Below, piece by piece: positions 1-8,471 of a stretch of DNA of 64,000 nucleotides; positions within the stretch are counted from its first letter, which is position 1, and every line of letters starts with the position of its first letter. Origin of the DNA: Streptomyces pacificus (GTDB lineage Bacteria; Actinomycetota; Actinomycetes; Streptomycetales; Streptomycetaceae). Where the stretch lies: positions 62,001 to 126,000 of the forward strand of contig NZ_BLLG01000007.1 of the NCBI RefSeq assembly GCF_011766325.1, written 5' to 3'. Under the pieces are notes generated by a model, which was not told the origin of the DNA, searched no databases, and saw only the letters and a list, made by a program, of their open reading frames with translations. The position numbers and the translations under genes are program-made.

Positions 1-598
1 GCGACGGCCGGGACTCCGGCAGTTTGGCGAAGACGACGACCGCGCAGACGAGGGTGAGCACGGCCTCGCCGAGGAAGCCGGCGAGATAGCTGTACTCGGC
101 GACGAGCCCGGCGCACGCGGAGGAGATCGCGAACCCGAGGTTGATGGCCCAGTAGTTGAGCGAGAAGGCGCGCACCCGGTCCTCGGGCCGGACGATGTCG
201 GCCATCATCGCCTGTACGGCCGGACGTGAGGCGTTGCTCGTCATCCCGACCAGACCGGCGACGGCGGCGATCGCCACCGGGTGCTCCATGAAGCCGAGCA
301 GGGCCACGGAGCCGGCTGTCGAGGTCTGGGCGATCAGCAGCGTCGGCCGTCGTCCCAGCCGGTCGGCCATGACACCCGCGCCAAGCGACGACACGACACC
401 GCCGAGCCCGTGCAGGGCTGCCACGAGTCCGGCGTACGACGCCGAGTAGCCGCGCTCCAGCGTGAGGTACAGGGCCGTGTAGGTGGCGACGAAGGCGCCG
501 AGCCGGTTGACCAGTGTGCTGGTCCACAACCACCAGAACGCCCGGGGCAGACCCGAGACGCTCTCCTTGGCGGCCCGTTTGAGCGCGACTACGGACAT
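1..598 (-). CDS. MFS exporter, partial (3' end outside window)
   Basis: Major facilitator superfamily transporter, probably a small-molecule exporter. About 199 N-terminal residues are visible and the rest lies left of base 1. The product opens with [12 protein letters not shown], followed by hydrophobic helices. The MFS motif A loop [11 protein letters not shown] (about residues 75-85) lies between helices 2 and 3. The ATG at 598 has a GGGGG stretch about 10 bases upstream. The gene is divergent from gpmA, and an inverted repeat lies directly upstream, so a local repressor probably controls it. The substrate cannot be read from sequence. Confidence 0.85.
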   Translation of the reverse strand, partial: MSVVALKRAAKESVSGLPRAFWWLWTSTLVNRLGAFVATYTALYLTLERGYSASYAGLVAALHGLGGVVSSLGAGVMADRLGRRPTLLIAQTSTAGSVALLGFMEHPVAIAAVAGLVGMTSNASRPAVQAMMADIVRPEDRVRAFSLNYWAINLGFAISSACAGLVAEYSYLAGFLGEAVLTLVCAVVVFAKLPESRPS

Positions 599-619
599 AC
601 GGGCATCCCCCGGGATTAT

Positions 620-650
620 GTAAGTGGCACCTTGTTGAGTGGCAACTTAC
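620..650 (-). promoter_or_regulatory. MarR-like operator upstream of the MFS gene
   Basis: Imperfect inverted repeat: GTAAGTGGC and GGCAACTTAC arms around TTGTTGA. On the exporter strand it reads GTAAGTTGCCAC then GGTGCCACTTAC, and a CATAAT -10-like box follows immediately. The repeat would therefore cover the promoter core. The shape resembles MarR/PadR operators in front of efflux genes. No regulator gene is visible in the window, so the assignment is inference. Confidence 0.5.
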
Positions 651-732
651 AGTTAGGTCTCCCCGGACGGCCAGCGAATTGTCGGCGGACGTCCGTCAGC
701 CGCCGCGCGGGGCGTCGATTAGGCTCGGCCGT

Positions 733-1494
733 ATGGCCGACGCGACGTACAAGCTGATCCTCCTCCGCCACGGCGAGAGCGAGTGGAACGCGAAGAACCT
801 GTTCACCGGGTGGGTGGACGTCAACCTCACCGAGAAGGGCGAGAAAGAGGCCGTCCGGGGCGGCGAACTGCTCGAGGACGCCGGTCTGCTCCCCGACGTG
901 GTGCACACCTCGCTCCAGAAGCGAGCCATCCGCACCGCCCAGCTCGCGCTGGAGGCCGCGGACCGCCACTGGATCCCGGTACACCGCTCCTGGCGCCTGA
1001 ACGAGCGCCACTACGGCGCCCTGCAGGGCAAGGACAAGGCCCAGACGCTCGCGGAGTTCGGCCAGGAGCAGTTCATGCTGTGGCGGCGCTCCTACGACGT
1101 GCCGCCGCCGCCGATCGACGACGACAACGAGTTCTCCCAGGCGCACGACGCCCGCTACGCGGCGATTCCCCCGGAGCTGCGCCCGCGCACGGAGTGCCTC
1201 AAGGACGTCGGCGCCCGGATGCTGCCGTACTGGTACGACGCCGTCGTCCCCGACCTGCTGACCGGTCGCACGGTCCTCGTCGCCGCCCACGGAAACAGCC
1301 TGCGTGCCCTGGTCAAGCACCTGGACGGCGTCTCCGACGCAGACATCGCGGCCCTGAACATCCCCACGGGCATCCCGCTCGCCTACGACCTGGACGCCGA
1401 CTTCAAGCCGGTCAACCCTGGCGGCACCTACCTCGACCCGGAGGCCGCCGCGGCGGCGATCGAAGCGGTCAGGAACCAGGGCAGGAAGAAGTAG
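733..1494 (+). CDS. gpmA: 2,3-bisphosphoglycerate-dependent phosphoglycerate mutase
   Basis: Interconverts 3- and 2-phosphoglycerate in glycolysis and gluconeogenesis; cytosolic. The 253 residues are the normal family length. The phosphohistidine motif [10 protein letters not shown] is at residues 10-19 with catalytic His13. Other signatures are [28 protein letters not shown] and the second histidine in [17 protein letters not shown] 733 was chosen because the family N-terminus starts there. A TAGGCT box lies 7 bases before it and there is no Shine-Dalgarno, which suggests a leaderless mRNA. It is divergent from the MFS exporter. Confidence 0.96.
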   Translation: MADATYKLILLRHGESEWNAKNLFTGWVDVNLTEKGEKEAVRGGELLEDAGLLPDVVHTSLQKRAIRTAQLALEAADRHWIPVHRSWRLNERHYGALQGKDKAQTLAEFGQEQFMLWRRSYDVPPPPIDDDNEFSQAHDARYAAIPPELRPRTECLKDVGARMLPYWYDAVVPDLLTGRTVLVAAHGNSLRALVKHLDGVSDADIAALNIPTGIPLAYDLDADFKPVNPGGTYLDPEAAAAAIEAVRNQGRKK

Positions 1495-1751
1495 TCTTCC
1501 CTCCCCGGGCCCCCTGTCTGCGATCTTCTCGCCGGTAGGGGGCCTGCTGCTGTGCCCGGGGCGTCCCCGGGCCGTCGGACTCGGGTGATGCGGCGCGTCG
1601 GTCGGACACCCACCCGGAAGGCGCACACGGGTAGCGGATGCCGGGCCCTGCGGGGCGGACATCCGCTCTCTTTGACAGGTCCCCGTAGCGGGAGCACCCT
1701 GGAAATGCCCTTAATGTCCGATGAGTTCTCCATGGTCGGAGGTGCAGGGGA

Positions 1752-2108
1752 ATGCGTCGCAGGATCGTAGCCGCCTTGTCGGCAGGGGTCGCGGGGCTCG
1801 CACTCGGTGTGATGCCGGCGACAGGGTCGTACGCCGCGAGCCAGGTCACAGCTGACCGTGGCTGTTCCGATTGGAGGGGCGGGGGCTGCGGTCACTACGA
1901 CAACCACCGCGACTACCGGCACCACGATCGGTACTACGACAACGGGTACTACGACAACGGGTACTACGACAACGGGTACTACGACAACGGGTACTACGAC
2001 AACGGGTACTACGACAACCGTTACTACCACGACGGGTACGAAGGCGGGGGGTACTCAGGCGATCGGTACCACCACGACGGCTCCTACAGGAGCTTCCACG
2101 CCTGGTGA
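1752..2108 (+). CDS. Secreted tyrosine/asparagine-rich repeat protein
   Basis: 118 residues. A classical Sec signal peptide comprises MRRRI, a hydrophobic core and an AxA-like cleavage region near residue 29. The mature part is short and dominated by a YYDNG pentapeptide repeated five times plus a YYDNR copy, flanked by His/Asp/Tyr-rich sequence. Cysteines occur only at the start of the mature part (GCSDWRGGGCG). A good Shine-Dalgarno (GGAGGTG, 1738-1744) precedes ATG 1752. Function unknown. The tyrosine- and acid-rich repeat could suit a surface coat or metal-binding peptide, but this is inference. Confidence 0.7.
   Translation: MRRRIVAALSAGVAGLALGVMPATGSYAASQVTADRGCSDWRGGGCGHYDNHRDYRHHDRYYDNGYYDNGYYDNGYYDNGYYDNGYYDNRYYHDGYEGGGYSGDRYHHDGSYRSFHAW
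1932..2021 (+). repeat. 15-bp in-frame tandem repeat (YYDNG)
   Basis: Six tandem 15-base units TACTACGACAACGGG. The first five are identical and the sixth ends in CGT. The period is a multiple of three, so copy-number change alters only the number of pentapeptides. Near-perfect identity suggests recent expansion by slippage. Confidence 0.95.
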
Positions 2109-2202
2109 CCGCCGTCGCAGGGCAGGCGGGCGGGGTAGCGAGCGCGAGCAGCGCCGCAGGAAGCGCCGCCGCGGCGGGGGTGTTCGGTGCCGGCGTGCCT
2201 GC

Positions 2203-2310
2203 ATGACGGTGCGCCTGGCGATGATCACACCGGACAACGTGGAGGCCGCACTGCGGATCCGGGTACGACCGGAGCAGCAGAGGCACGTCGGGCCGGTCGC
2301 GGTTTCACTC
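2203..2310 (+). pseudogene. GNAT acetyltransferase N-terminal remnant
   Basis: From ATG 2203 the frame reads MTVRLAMITPDNVEAALRI and then a VRPEQQRHVGPVAVSL segment, which resembles the first 36 residues of spermidine-type GNAT acetyltransferases. After base 2310 the frame turns into Pro/Arg-rich sequence with no acetyl-CoA-binding motif. This looks like a gene truncated after its first strand and helix. The rest of the 2109-2575 gap holds nothing else I can support. Confidence 0.5.
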
Positions 2311-2575
2311 CCGCCGGGTCAGTCCACACCCCGAGCTGTGCGCTTCCCGAGCCGTGCCCCTCGGGACTCGTGCGCCTCCGGGACCGGGGTGGCCGCCCCG
2401 CGAGACCGGGGCCTGCGCGGGAGGCAGGAGGCCGTACCCGACTCAATCCCCGGCTGGGCCCGGGCCGTTGCCTCATCCCGTGCGGTCTGTGCCGGCTACG
2501 CGATCCTTGCTGCCCCGTTCCCGGTCGCCTTCCCCCCGCCCCGCCCCTCCCTCTTCCCCTGCCCGGACGGGCCGA

Positions 2576-3253
2576 CTACGCGCCCTCGACCCGCGTTTCC
2601 GGCTGGATCTCGTCCGCGTGCTCACCGGTGACCAGGTAGACGACTCGTTTGGCCACGGCGACCGCGTGGTCGGCGTACCGCTCGTAGTAGCGCCCGAGCA
2701 GGGTGACATCGACCGCGGTCTCGATGCCGTGCTTCCAGCGGTCGTCGATCAGGTGGGTGAAGAGCGTGCGGTGCAGCAGGTCCATCTCGTCGTCGTCGTT
2801 CTCCAGCTGGAGCGCCAGGTCGACGTCCTTGGTGATGATGACCTCGGCGGCCTTCGCCATCAGGCGCTGCGCGAGCTGCCCCATCTCCAGGATGGTCGCG
2901 TGCAGGTCTTGCGGTACCGCCGAGTCCGGGAAGCGCAGCCGGGCCAGCTTGGCCACGTGCTGGGCCAGGTCGCCGGAGCGTTCGAGGTCCGCGCTCATCC
3001 GCAGCGAGGTCACCACGATGCGGAGGTCCGTCGCGACCGGCTGCTGGCGGGCCAGCAGGGCTATCGCCCGGGCCTCGAGGTCGTGCTGCAGGTCGTCGAC
3101 CTTCTGGTCCGCGGCGATCACGCTCTCCGCGAGCTTGAGATCGGCGTCGAGCATGGCCGTGGTGGCGCGCCCGATCGCCGAGCCGACCAGCCTGGCCATC
3201 TCGACGAGACCCTCGCCGATGGAGTCCAGTTCCTCGTGGTACGCGTCCCGCAT
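2576..3253 (-). CDS. phoU: Phosphate transport system regulatory protein PhoU
   Basis: Negative modulator of phosphate signalling; links the Pst transporter to the PhoR kinase. The 225-residue all-helical product carries two PhoU repeats. Visible signatures include MRDAYHEELDSIGEG at the N-terminus, metal-cluster-type ESVIAADQKVDDLQ, and RYYERYADHAVAVAKRV near the C-terminus. The ATG at 3253 starts the conserved N-terminus. It is divergent from phoR-phoP, the usual actinobacterial arrangement, and shares their PHO-box region. Confidence 0.95.
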   Translation of the reverse strand: MRDAYHEELDSIGEGLVEMARLVGSAIGRATTAMLDADLKLAESVIAADQKVDDLQHDLEARAIALLARQQPVATDLRIVVTSLRMSADLERSGDLAQHVAKLARLRFPDSAVPQDLHATILEMGQLAQRLMAKAAEVIITKDVDLALQLENDDDEMDLLHRTLFTHLIDDRWKHGIETAVDVTLLGRYYERYADHAVAVAKRVVYLVTGEHADEIQPETRVEGA

Positions 3254-3344
3254 GGGGCTCCCTCTCTTGGATGCGTCAGGGGTCCGGGTGGGGCTGAACC
3301 CCCACGCTCCCACGTTCCGTCCCCAACGCGTCCGGATCCACCTT

Positions 3345-3377
3345 CCCAGGTGAACCGATCCCTTCCCCCTGGTGAAC
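3345..3377 (-). promoter_or_regulatory. PHO box (PhoP operator) between phoU and phoR
   Basis: On the minus strand two units GTTCACCAGGG (3377-3367) and GTTCACCTGGG (3355-3345) are separated by exactly one further 11-base unit, giving an 11-base period. This matches the Streptomyces PHO-box rule of 11-bp direct repeats with a GTTCACC core. The position allows PhoP to control both phoU and its own operon. Confidence 0.85.
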
Positions 3378-3450
3378 TCTGAGCGACGACTGTTCGAGCC
3401 GCCACTCGGATGGCTGGGAGAGCCTTGCCGAGCGTGCATAACCTGGATGC

Positions 3451-4953
3451 ATGGACGTGAACGCGGCGGTCGCCGCATTGGCCGCGATCGCCGGGGTCTG
3501 CACCGGCGTGATCGCCATGCTGGCGTTCCGCTGGAGCGAGCGCGACCAGGCAAGACCCACCCGAAGCTCCCTGCACACGGACGCCGTGCTGCCGCCCGGA
3601 GTGGACACCGTGCTCTCCGTGCTGCGCTCGTCGGCGGTCGTCCTCGACGAGAGCGACTCCGTCGTCAAGGCCAGCTCGGCCGCCTATGCACTGGGGCTGG
3701 TCAGAGGCGGGAAACTGGCGGTCGACCCCATGCTGCGCATGGCCCGCGACACCCGCCGCGACGGCGAGATACGGCAAGTCGAACTCGACCTGCCGCGGCG
3801 CGGCACCGGACGCGGGGAGGCCCTGGCAGTCTCCGCCCGGGTCGCCCCGCTCGGCTCGCGTCTGGTACTGCTCCTCGTCGAGGACCTGACCGAGGCCCGG
3901 CGCATAGAAGCGGTACGGCGTGACTTCGTGGCCAATGTGAGCCATGAGCTCAAGACCCCGGTCGGCGCGCTCTCGCTGCTCTCCGAAGCCGTCATGGACG
4001 CCTCCGACGACCCCGGTGCCGTCACCCGCTTCGCGGGCCGGATGCAGATCGAGGCGACCCGGCTCACCAACCTCGTACAGGAGCTGATCGACCTCTCCCG
4101 GGTGCAGAACGACGACCCGCTGGAGGACGCCGAGCCCGTACGTGTGGACGAACTGGTGGCCGAGGCCATCGACCGGTCCCGCCACGCGGCGTCGACCAAG
4201 CAGATCACCATGGCCGTCGGCAGCACCGCCGCGGCCGACGGCTCCGGTACCGCCGGTCTGCACGTGTGGGGTCATCGCGGGCAGCTGGCGGCGGCTCTCG
4301 GCAATCTCGTCGAGAACGCGGTCAACTACTCCCCGGCCCGTACCCGCGTCGGAATCGCTGCGCGCCGCGTCACGGCACCCGGCGGGGACCAGATCGAGAT
4401 CGCCGTGACCGACCAGGGCATCGGCATCTCCGAGAAGGACCGCGAGCGGATCTTCGAACGCTTCTACCGCGTCGACCCCGCCCGCTCCCGTGCGACCGGC
4501 GGCACCGGCCTGGGCCTGGCCATCGTCAAGCACGTGGCCGCCTCGCACGACGGGGAGGTCACGGTGTGGAGCACCGAGGGCCAGGGGTCCACCTTCACCC
4601 TGCGGTTGCCGGAGGCCGGCTCGGTCAGGGACCGTGGCCGGGTCCGGAGCGGCGACCAGGCCGGCCATGGACCGCGGGACTCCGATCCGGCTTCCGACTC
4701 CCCTTCCGACTCCGCTTCCGACTCCGCCCCAGACCCCGACCGAGACCCCGACCGAGACCGCGACCCGGGTCCTGATTCCGGCCCCGGTCCTGGCTCCGGA
4801 TCCGGCTCTGGCCGCGGGGCCGCGTTCCGTCACCGCGGAGACCCCGGTGCCGAGGCGGGCCACCAGCCGGAGCCGGGCCCCGACTTCCCCTACGGTCCTG
4901 ATCCTCGGACCACCCCACGCGAACCACTGCCTGCCCCGGAGGTCCTTCCGTGA
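3451..4953 (+). CDS. phoR: Phosphate-sensing histidine kinase PhoR
   Basis: Sensor kinase that phosphorylates PhoP under phosphate limitation. 500 residues: one N-terminal membrane helix (about 5-25), a PAS-like region (about 50-150), the H-box FVANVSHELKTPVGAL (His near 168), N-box NLVENAVNYS, G1 TDQGIGI, F-box ERIFERFYRVD and G2 GGTGLGLAIVKH. The last 100 or so residues are an unusual low-complexity Asp/Ser/Pro/Gly tail. ATG 3451 has no Shine-Dalgarno but a TAACCT -10-like box six bases upstream, so the mRNA is probably leaderless. It overlaps phoP by 4 bases. Confidence 0.95.
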   Translation: MDVNAAVAALAAIAGVCTGVIAMLAFRWSERDQARPTRSSLHTDAVLPPGVDTVLSVLRSSAVVLDESDSVVKASSAAYALGLVRGGKLAVDPMLRMARDTRRDGEIRQVELDLPRRGTGRGEALAVSARVAPLGSRLVLLLVEDLTEARRIEAVRRDFVANVSHELKTPVGALSLLSEAVMDASDDPGAVTRFAGRMQIEATRLTNLVQELIDLSRVQNDDPLEDAEPVRVDELVAEAIDRSRHAASTKQITMAVGSTAAADGSGTAGLHVWGHRGQLAAALGNLVENAVNYSPARTRVGIAARRVTAPGGDQIEIAVTDQGIGISEKDRERIFERFYRVDPARSRATGGTGLGLAIVKHVAASHDGEVTVWSTEGQGSTFTLRLPEAGSVRDRGRVRSGDQAGHGPRDSDPASDSPSDSASDSAPDPDRDPDRDRDPGPDSGPGPGSGSGSGRGAAFRHRGDPGAEAGHQPEPGPDFPYGPDPRTTPREPLPAPEVLP

Positions 4954-5630
4954 CCCGAGTGCTTGTCGTCGAGGACGAGGAATCCTTCAGCGACGCTCTT
5001 TCCTACATGCTCCGCAAAGAGGGCTTCGAGGTCGCCGTCGCGACCACCGGGCCCGAGGGGCTCGACGAGTTCGAGCGCAACGGGGCCGACCTCGTCCTGC
5101 TCGACCTGATGCTGCCCGGACTGCCCGGTACGGAGGTCTGCCGTCAGCTGCGTGGCCGGTCCAACGTCCCAGTGATCATGGTCACGGCCAAGGACAGCGA
5201 GATCGACAAGGTCGTCGGCCTGGAGATAGGAGCCGACGACTACGTGACGAAGCCGTTCTCCTCGCGGGAGCTGGTCGCCCGCATCCGCGCGGTGCTGCGC
5301 CGCCGCGGGGAGCCCGAGGAGGTCGCGCCGGTGGCCCTTGAGGCCGGACCGGTGCGGATGGACGTCGACCGCCATGTCGTCACGGTGTCGGGCGGGAAGG
5401 TCGACCTTCCGCTGAAGGAGTTCGATCTCCTGGAGATGCTCCTGCGCAACGCGGGTCGCGTCCTGACCCGGATGCAGCTGATCGACCGGGTCTGGGGGGC
5501 GGACTACGTCGGCGACACCAAGACCCTCGACGTGCACGTCAAACGCCTCCGGGCCAAGATCGAACCCGATCCGGGCGCCCCGCGCTATCTGGTGACCGTG
5601 CGTGGTCTGGGCTACAAGTTCGAACCGTAG
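4950..5630 (+). CDS. phoP: Response regulator PhoP
   Basis: OmpR-family regulator of the phosphate regulon. 226 residues: receiver domain 1-120 with acidic DEE near the N-terminus, phosphoacceptor Asp in VLLDLMLPGLPG, Thr in MVTAKD and Lys in VTKPFSSREL. The winged-helix output domain spans about 130-226 and ends with DVHVKRLRAKIE and VTVRGLGYKF. GTG 4950 overlaps the phoR stop (GTGA), showing translational coupling. A strong hairpin follows at 5703-5744. Confidence 0.97.
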   Translation: MTRVLVVEDEESFSDALSYMLRKEGFEVAVATTGPEGLDEFERNGADLVLLDLMLPGLPGTEVCRQLRGRSNVPVIMVTAKDSEIDKVVGLEIGADDYVTKPFSSRELVARIRAVLRRRGEPEEVAPVALEAGPVRMDVDRHVVTVSGGKVDLPLKEFDLLEMLLRNAGRVLTRMQLIDRVWGADYVGDTKTLDVHVKRLRAKIEPDPGAPRYLVTVRGLGYKFEP

Positions 5631-5702
5631 ACAGGGTTCCGGCTGCGGACAGGCGCCGCCGCCCGCGGAGCGGCTTCGAACCCCGGTCGCGCCGAGCACA
5701 CC

Positions 5703-5744
5703 CGAAAGCGGCCCCGCCAGGTGATCCCGGAGGGGCCGCTTTCG
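5703..5744. terminator. Bidirectional terminator between phoP and lipoprotein gene
   Basis: Perfect 13-bp inverted repeat CGAAAGCGGCCCC / GGGGCCGCTTTCG with a 16-base loop, lying between the convergent phoP and lipoprotein genes. It reads equally well on both strands. Confidence 0.85.
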
Positions 5745-5851
5745 TCTGACGGTGCGGCAGGGAGGGCGGCGCCCGGCGGACCGGTACCAGGACGCCGTAC
5801 GCGCGGGCTTAACGTCGCGCGGCGGGCGCACGCCGTGCCCGGCCGGAGGCG

Positions 5852-6496
5852 TCAGTGGCCCGCGCCCTGGGACGCGGACGCGGAGCCCGACGGGGCCGGC
5901 TCGCCACCGCTCTCGGCCTCGTCGCCGTGTCCGCCGTCCTCGGCCGTGGCGGAGCCCGTCGGGCTGGCGGTCGGGGCCTCGGGCAGGTTGGACGGCCCGA
6001 AGTCCCGGTAGAAGCCGGCGGCGGCGACGACGAACGCGTCGATCGGGACATCGCCGGTCTCGCTGAAGCGGAACACGATCCGCTGGACGTCGCCGAGACC
6101 GCCGGCCTGGCTGCTGTCCTCGATGATGCCCGAGGGGTTGCCCTGGCCCCCCAGGACGACCGAACCGCCGGGAGCGACGGTGATCGCTCCGGAACCGGCG
6201 GCGGGGGACAGCTTGACCTCGGTCTGGCTGCCCGGGAGGCTCACGGAGTCCAGCGTCTGCTCCTCGGTGCCGTCGTTGAACAGCGTCGCCGACACCGCGG
6301 CCTCGCCCTGGACGCCGGACTGCGGTGCGATCACCGTCGCGTTCTGGATCTTGATGTCGCCCACCGAGGTCTCGGCGTTGTCCGGCCTGACGCCGAGCGT
6401 CTGCGCGTTGTTGCCCGCGGCGCATGCGGAGAGTGAAGCGAGCGGGATCAGGAGGGCGGTGGCGGCGAGGGCGCCGCGTCGAAGGCTGCTGCTCAC
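5852..6496 (-). CDS. Lipoprotein, DUF461/PCu(A)C-like
   Basis: 214 residues. The lipobox IPLASLSACAAG puts the lipidated Cys near residue 25. The mature domain is beta-rich (IQNATVIAPQ, VSATLFNDGTEEQTL, VTPGG-like VAPGGSVVLGG) and resembles the DUF461/PCu(A)C copper-chaperone fold, but the Met/His copper motif is not evident. The last 40 residues are Gly/Ser/Pro/Ala/Glu-rich and disordered. It probably sits on the outer face of the membrane. It is convergent with phoP. The position beside phoRP appears conserved in streptomycetes, but the function is unknown. Confidence 0.82.
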   Translation of the reverse strand: MSSSLRRGALAATALLIPLASLSACAAGNNAQTLGVRPDNAETSVGDIKIQNATVIAPQSGVQGEAAVSATLFNDGTEEQTLDSVSLPGSQTEVKLSPAAGSGAITVAPGGSVVLGGQGNPSGIIEDSSQAGGLGDVQRIVFRFSETGDVPIDAFVVAAAGFYRDFGPSNLPEAPTASPTGSATAEDGGHGDEAESGGEPAPSGSASASQGAGH

Positions 6497-7479
6497 GGCG
6501 GCGGCATCTCCTAGGACGTACGGACGGGTGAAGATCGGTCAGCGGGCTTAGGCTACCGACCCCTCGTCGGCGCCCCGCACCCGACCCGCCCCGCGTCCCG
6601 GTTGTCCCGGCTACCTCAGACTCGCCGTACACCCGGCCTGCCCTGCGCTGCCCTGCCCTGCGCTGCCCTGCCCCGGCCCGCGCCCGGCCCGACCGGCCCC
6701 GCGCGCGCCCGACGTGACCCGGGCTGCCCCGCCCCGCGCCCGGGTCGTCCGGCCCGTCCCGCGCCGGGGGGCCGAGGCGCCCCCGGCGCGGGACGAGGGG
6801 GTTCCTGGTGTGTCCTGGTCCAGGGTCGGGCCCGGCGCCCCAGGGTGCTCCGCACACTCATGGCCCCTTCACGCCCGTGTCAGCGCCCCCAGCGCCCCCA
6901 GCGCCTCCAGCGCCCGCCGGTGTCCGTCAGCGCCCCCTCTTCTCGGCGCCCCTCACGTCCCCAAGTCCCCTCAAGCAAGTCCCCAAGTCCCCCCAAGTCC
7001 CTGCACGCCCCCCAGCGCCCTCCGGTGGCCGGATGCGAACCCCCTTGCCCGGCCGGATGTGATCGGCCGTTCGGATAAGCCGTCGTGATCAATTCCGGGG
7101 TCCTGTGCATTCCCCCGGAAAGCCGCCTCGGCCGGCGGGGGCCTTCGGCCCTCCCCGGAGGTCAATTCGCGATTCCTTCTCCGGCATCCCGCCGGACGGG
7201 TGACCGAGCCTCGAACGGAGTAGGCGAAGTAGACTGTTCAGAACCCGGCAAATCGGGATTTTCGCCCACTTCGGTGGGGGTTGTGAGGCGCGTAACGCCC
7301 GGGTTTCCAGGCATCGCTGCAGCCGCTCCGACCTGCGAATACCCTGATCCGGGCGCTGCCCGCAGCACGTTCGTGTTGCTGTTGTCAAGCCCCGAGATAT
7401 GCCCTGACCTGCGAAAACGCCATTCAGAAGAAGCGGTTCTCGTGTTACCCTGGATAGCCACGGAAGGGGTACCTGTCAC
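6497..7479. other. 983-bp intergenic region upstream of carD
   Basis: No supportable gene. It begins with a short tandem array of CTGCCCTGCGCTGCC-type units (about 6637-6674), then C-rich low-complexity sequence with CCCCAAGTCC copies (6958-7005). From about 7190 to 7479 the sequence becomes distinctly AT-richer, as expected for a promoter and leader. A TACCCT box at 7446-7451 is the best -10 candidate for carD. Open frames here are shadows with poor codon bias. Confidence 0.6.
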
Positions 7480-7962
7480 ATGACGTTCAAGGTTGGCGAC
7501 ACCGTGGTCTATCCCCATCACGGGGCCGCGCTGATCGAGGCCATCGAAACTCGCCAGATCAAAGGCGTGGACAAGACCTACTTGGTGCTCAAGGTCGCCC
7601 AGGGCGACTTGACGGTTCGTGTGCCGGCGGACAATGCGGACCTCGTTGGCGTGCGCGATGTGGTCGGTCAAGACGGACTGGACCGGGTCTTCGACGTGCT
7701 GCGCGCGCCGTACGCCGAGGAGCCGACGAACTGGTCCCGTCGCTACAAGGCAAATCTCGAGAAGCTTGCATCCGGCGACGTCATCAAGGTCGCCGAAGTG
7801 GTGCGTGACCTGTGGCGCCGCGAGCGGGAGCGCGGCCTCTCCGCCGGTGAGAAGCGCATGCTGGCCAAGGCCCGCCAGATCCTGGTGAGCGAGCTGGCTC
7901 TCGCGGAGAACACCAACGAGGACAAGGCCGAGGCACTGCTCGACGAGGTCCTGGCGTCCTGA
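7480..7962 (+). CDS. carD: CarD-family RNA polymerase-binding regulator
   Basis: Global transcription factor that stabilises the RNA polymerase open complex, especially at rRNA promoters. 160 residues: N-terminal RNAP-interaction (Tudor-like) domain 1-60 ([34 protein letters not shown]), then a helical DNA-binding domain with the conserved Trp in [13 protein letters not shown], ending [12 protein letters not shown]. Shine-Dalgarno GGAAGGGG lies upstream of ATG 7480. A long AT-richer leader precedes it. Confidence 0.96.
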   Translation: MTFKVGDTVVYPHHGAALIEAIETRQIKGVDKTYLVLKVAQGDLTVRVPADNADLVGVRDVVGQDGLDRVFDVLRAPYAEEPTNWSRRYKANLEKLASGDVIKVAEVVRDLWRRERERGLSAGEKRMLAKARQILVSELALAENTNEDKAEALLDEVLAS

Positions 7963-8471
7963 CGCGTGTCCCGCTGTGAAGCGGGGTCCGAGGCCGGTCG
8001 CACGGCACCGGGCCCGTTCCACACCGGGCCGTTCTACGGTGCGGAACCGCATGCGGTGGTGCCCGCTGACCCAGCCGGAAGGTTGTGTCGCCGGGCGCCG
8101 CGGCGTGTTCATCGTACGGCGGCGCGTTCATCGCACCGCTGGGAGTTCCTCACCATGCCGCCATGCCGTCCCCCGCTGTGTGTCCCCGACCGCTCGCTGC
8201 GTTGTTCCCCGTGCTCCCGGCCGCCCTCCCGGTGTGCCGCGCCGGGCGGACCGCCCGCTCGACCGGTTGTCACGGAAGGGTCCGGTCGAGGGCGCCGCGC
8301 CCGGCGGTCCCCGGCCCTCGGCCGGGGGTACGCCCAGGCCATACCCATCTCGGCCGAGGGAACAAACCTGGCCATGTCAAATCTCCCCGGGCGTGCCGAA
8401 AACGGGGCCCTCCTCTCCGGCTTCCGGCGGCTTCCGGTGGATTCCCGCGATTGATCTCCGGAGTGGAACCG
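7963..8471. other. 509-bp intergenic region carD-ispD
   Basis: No gene supported. A small hairpin CCCGC-TGTGAA-GCGGG at 7970-7985 just after carD may be a weak terminator. The remainder is GC-rich, and its long open frames lack streptomycete codon bias. Confidence 0.5.
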
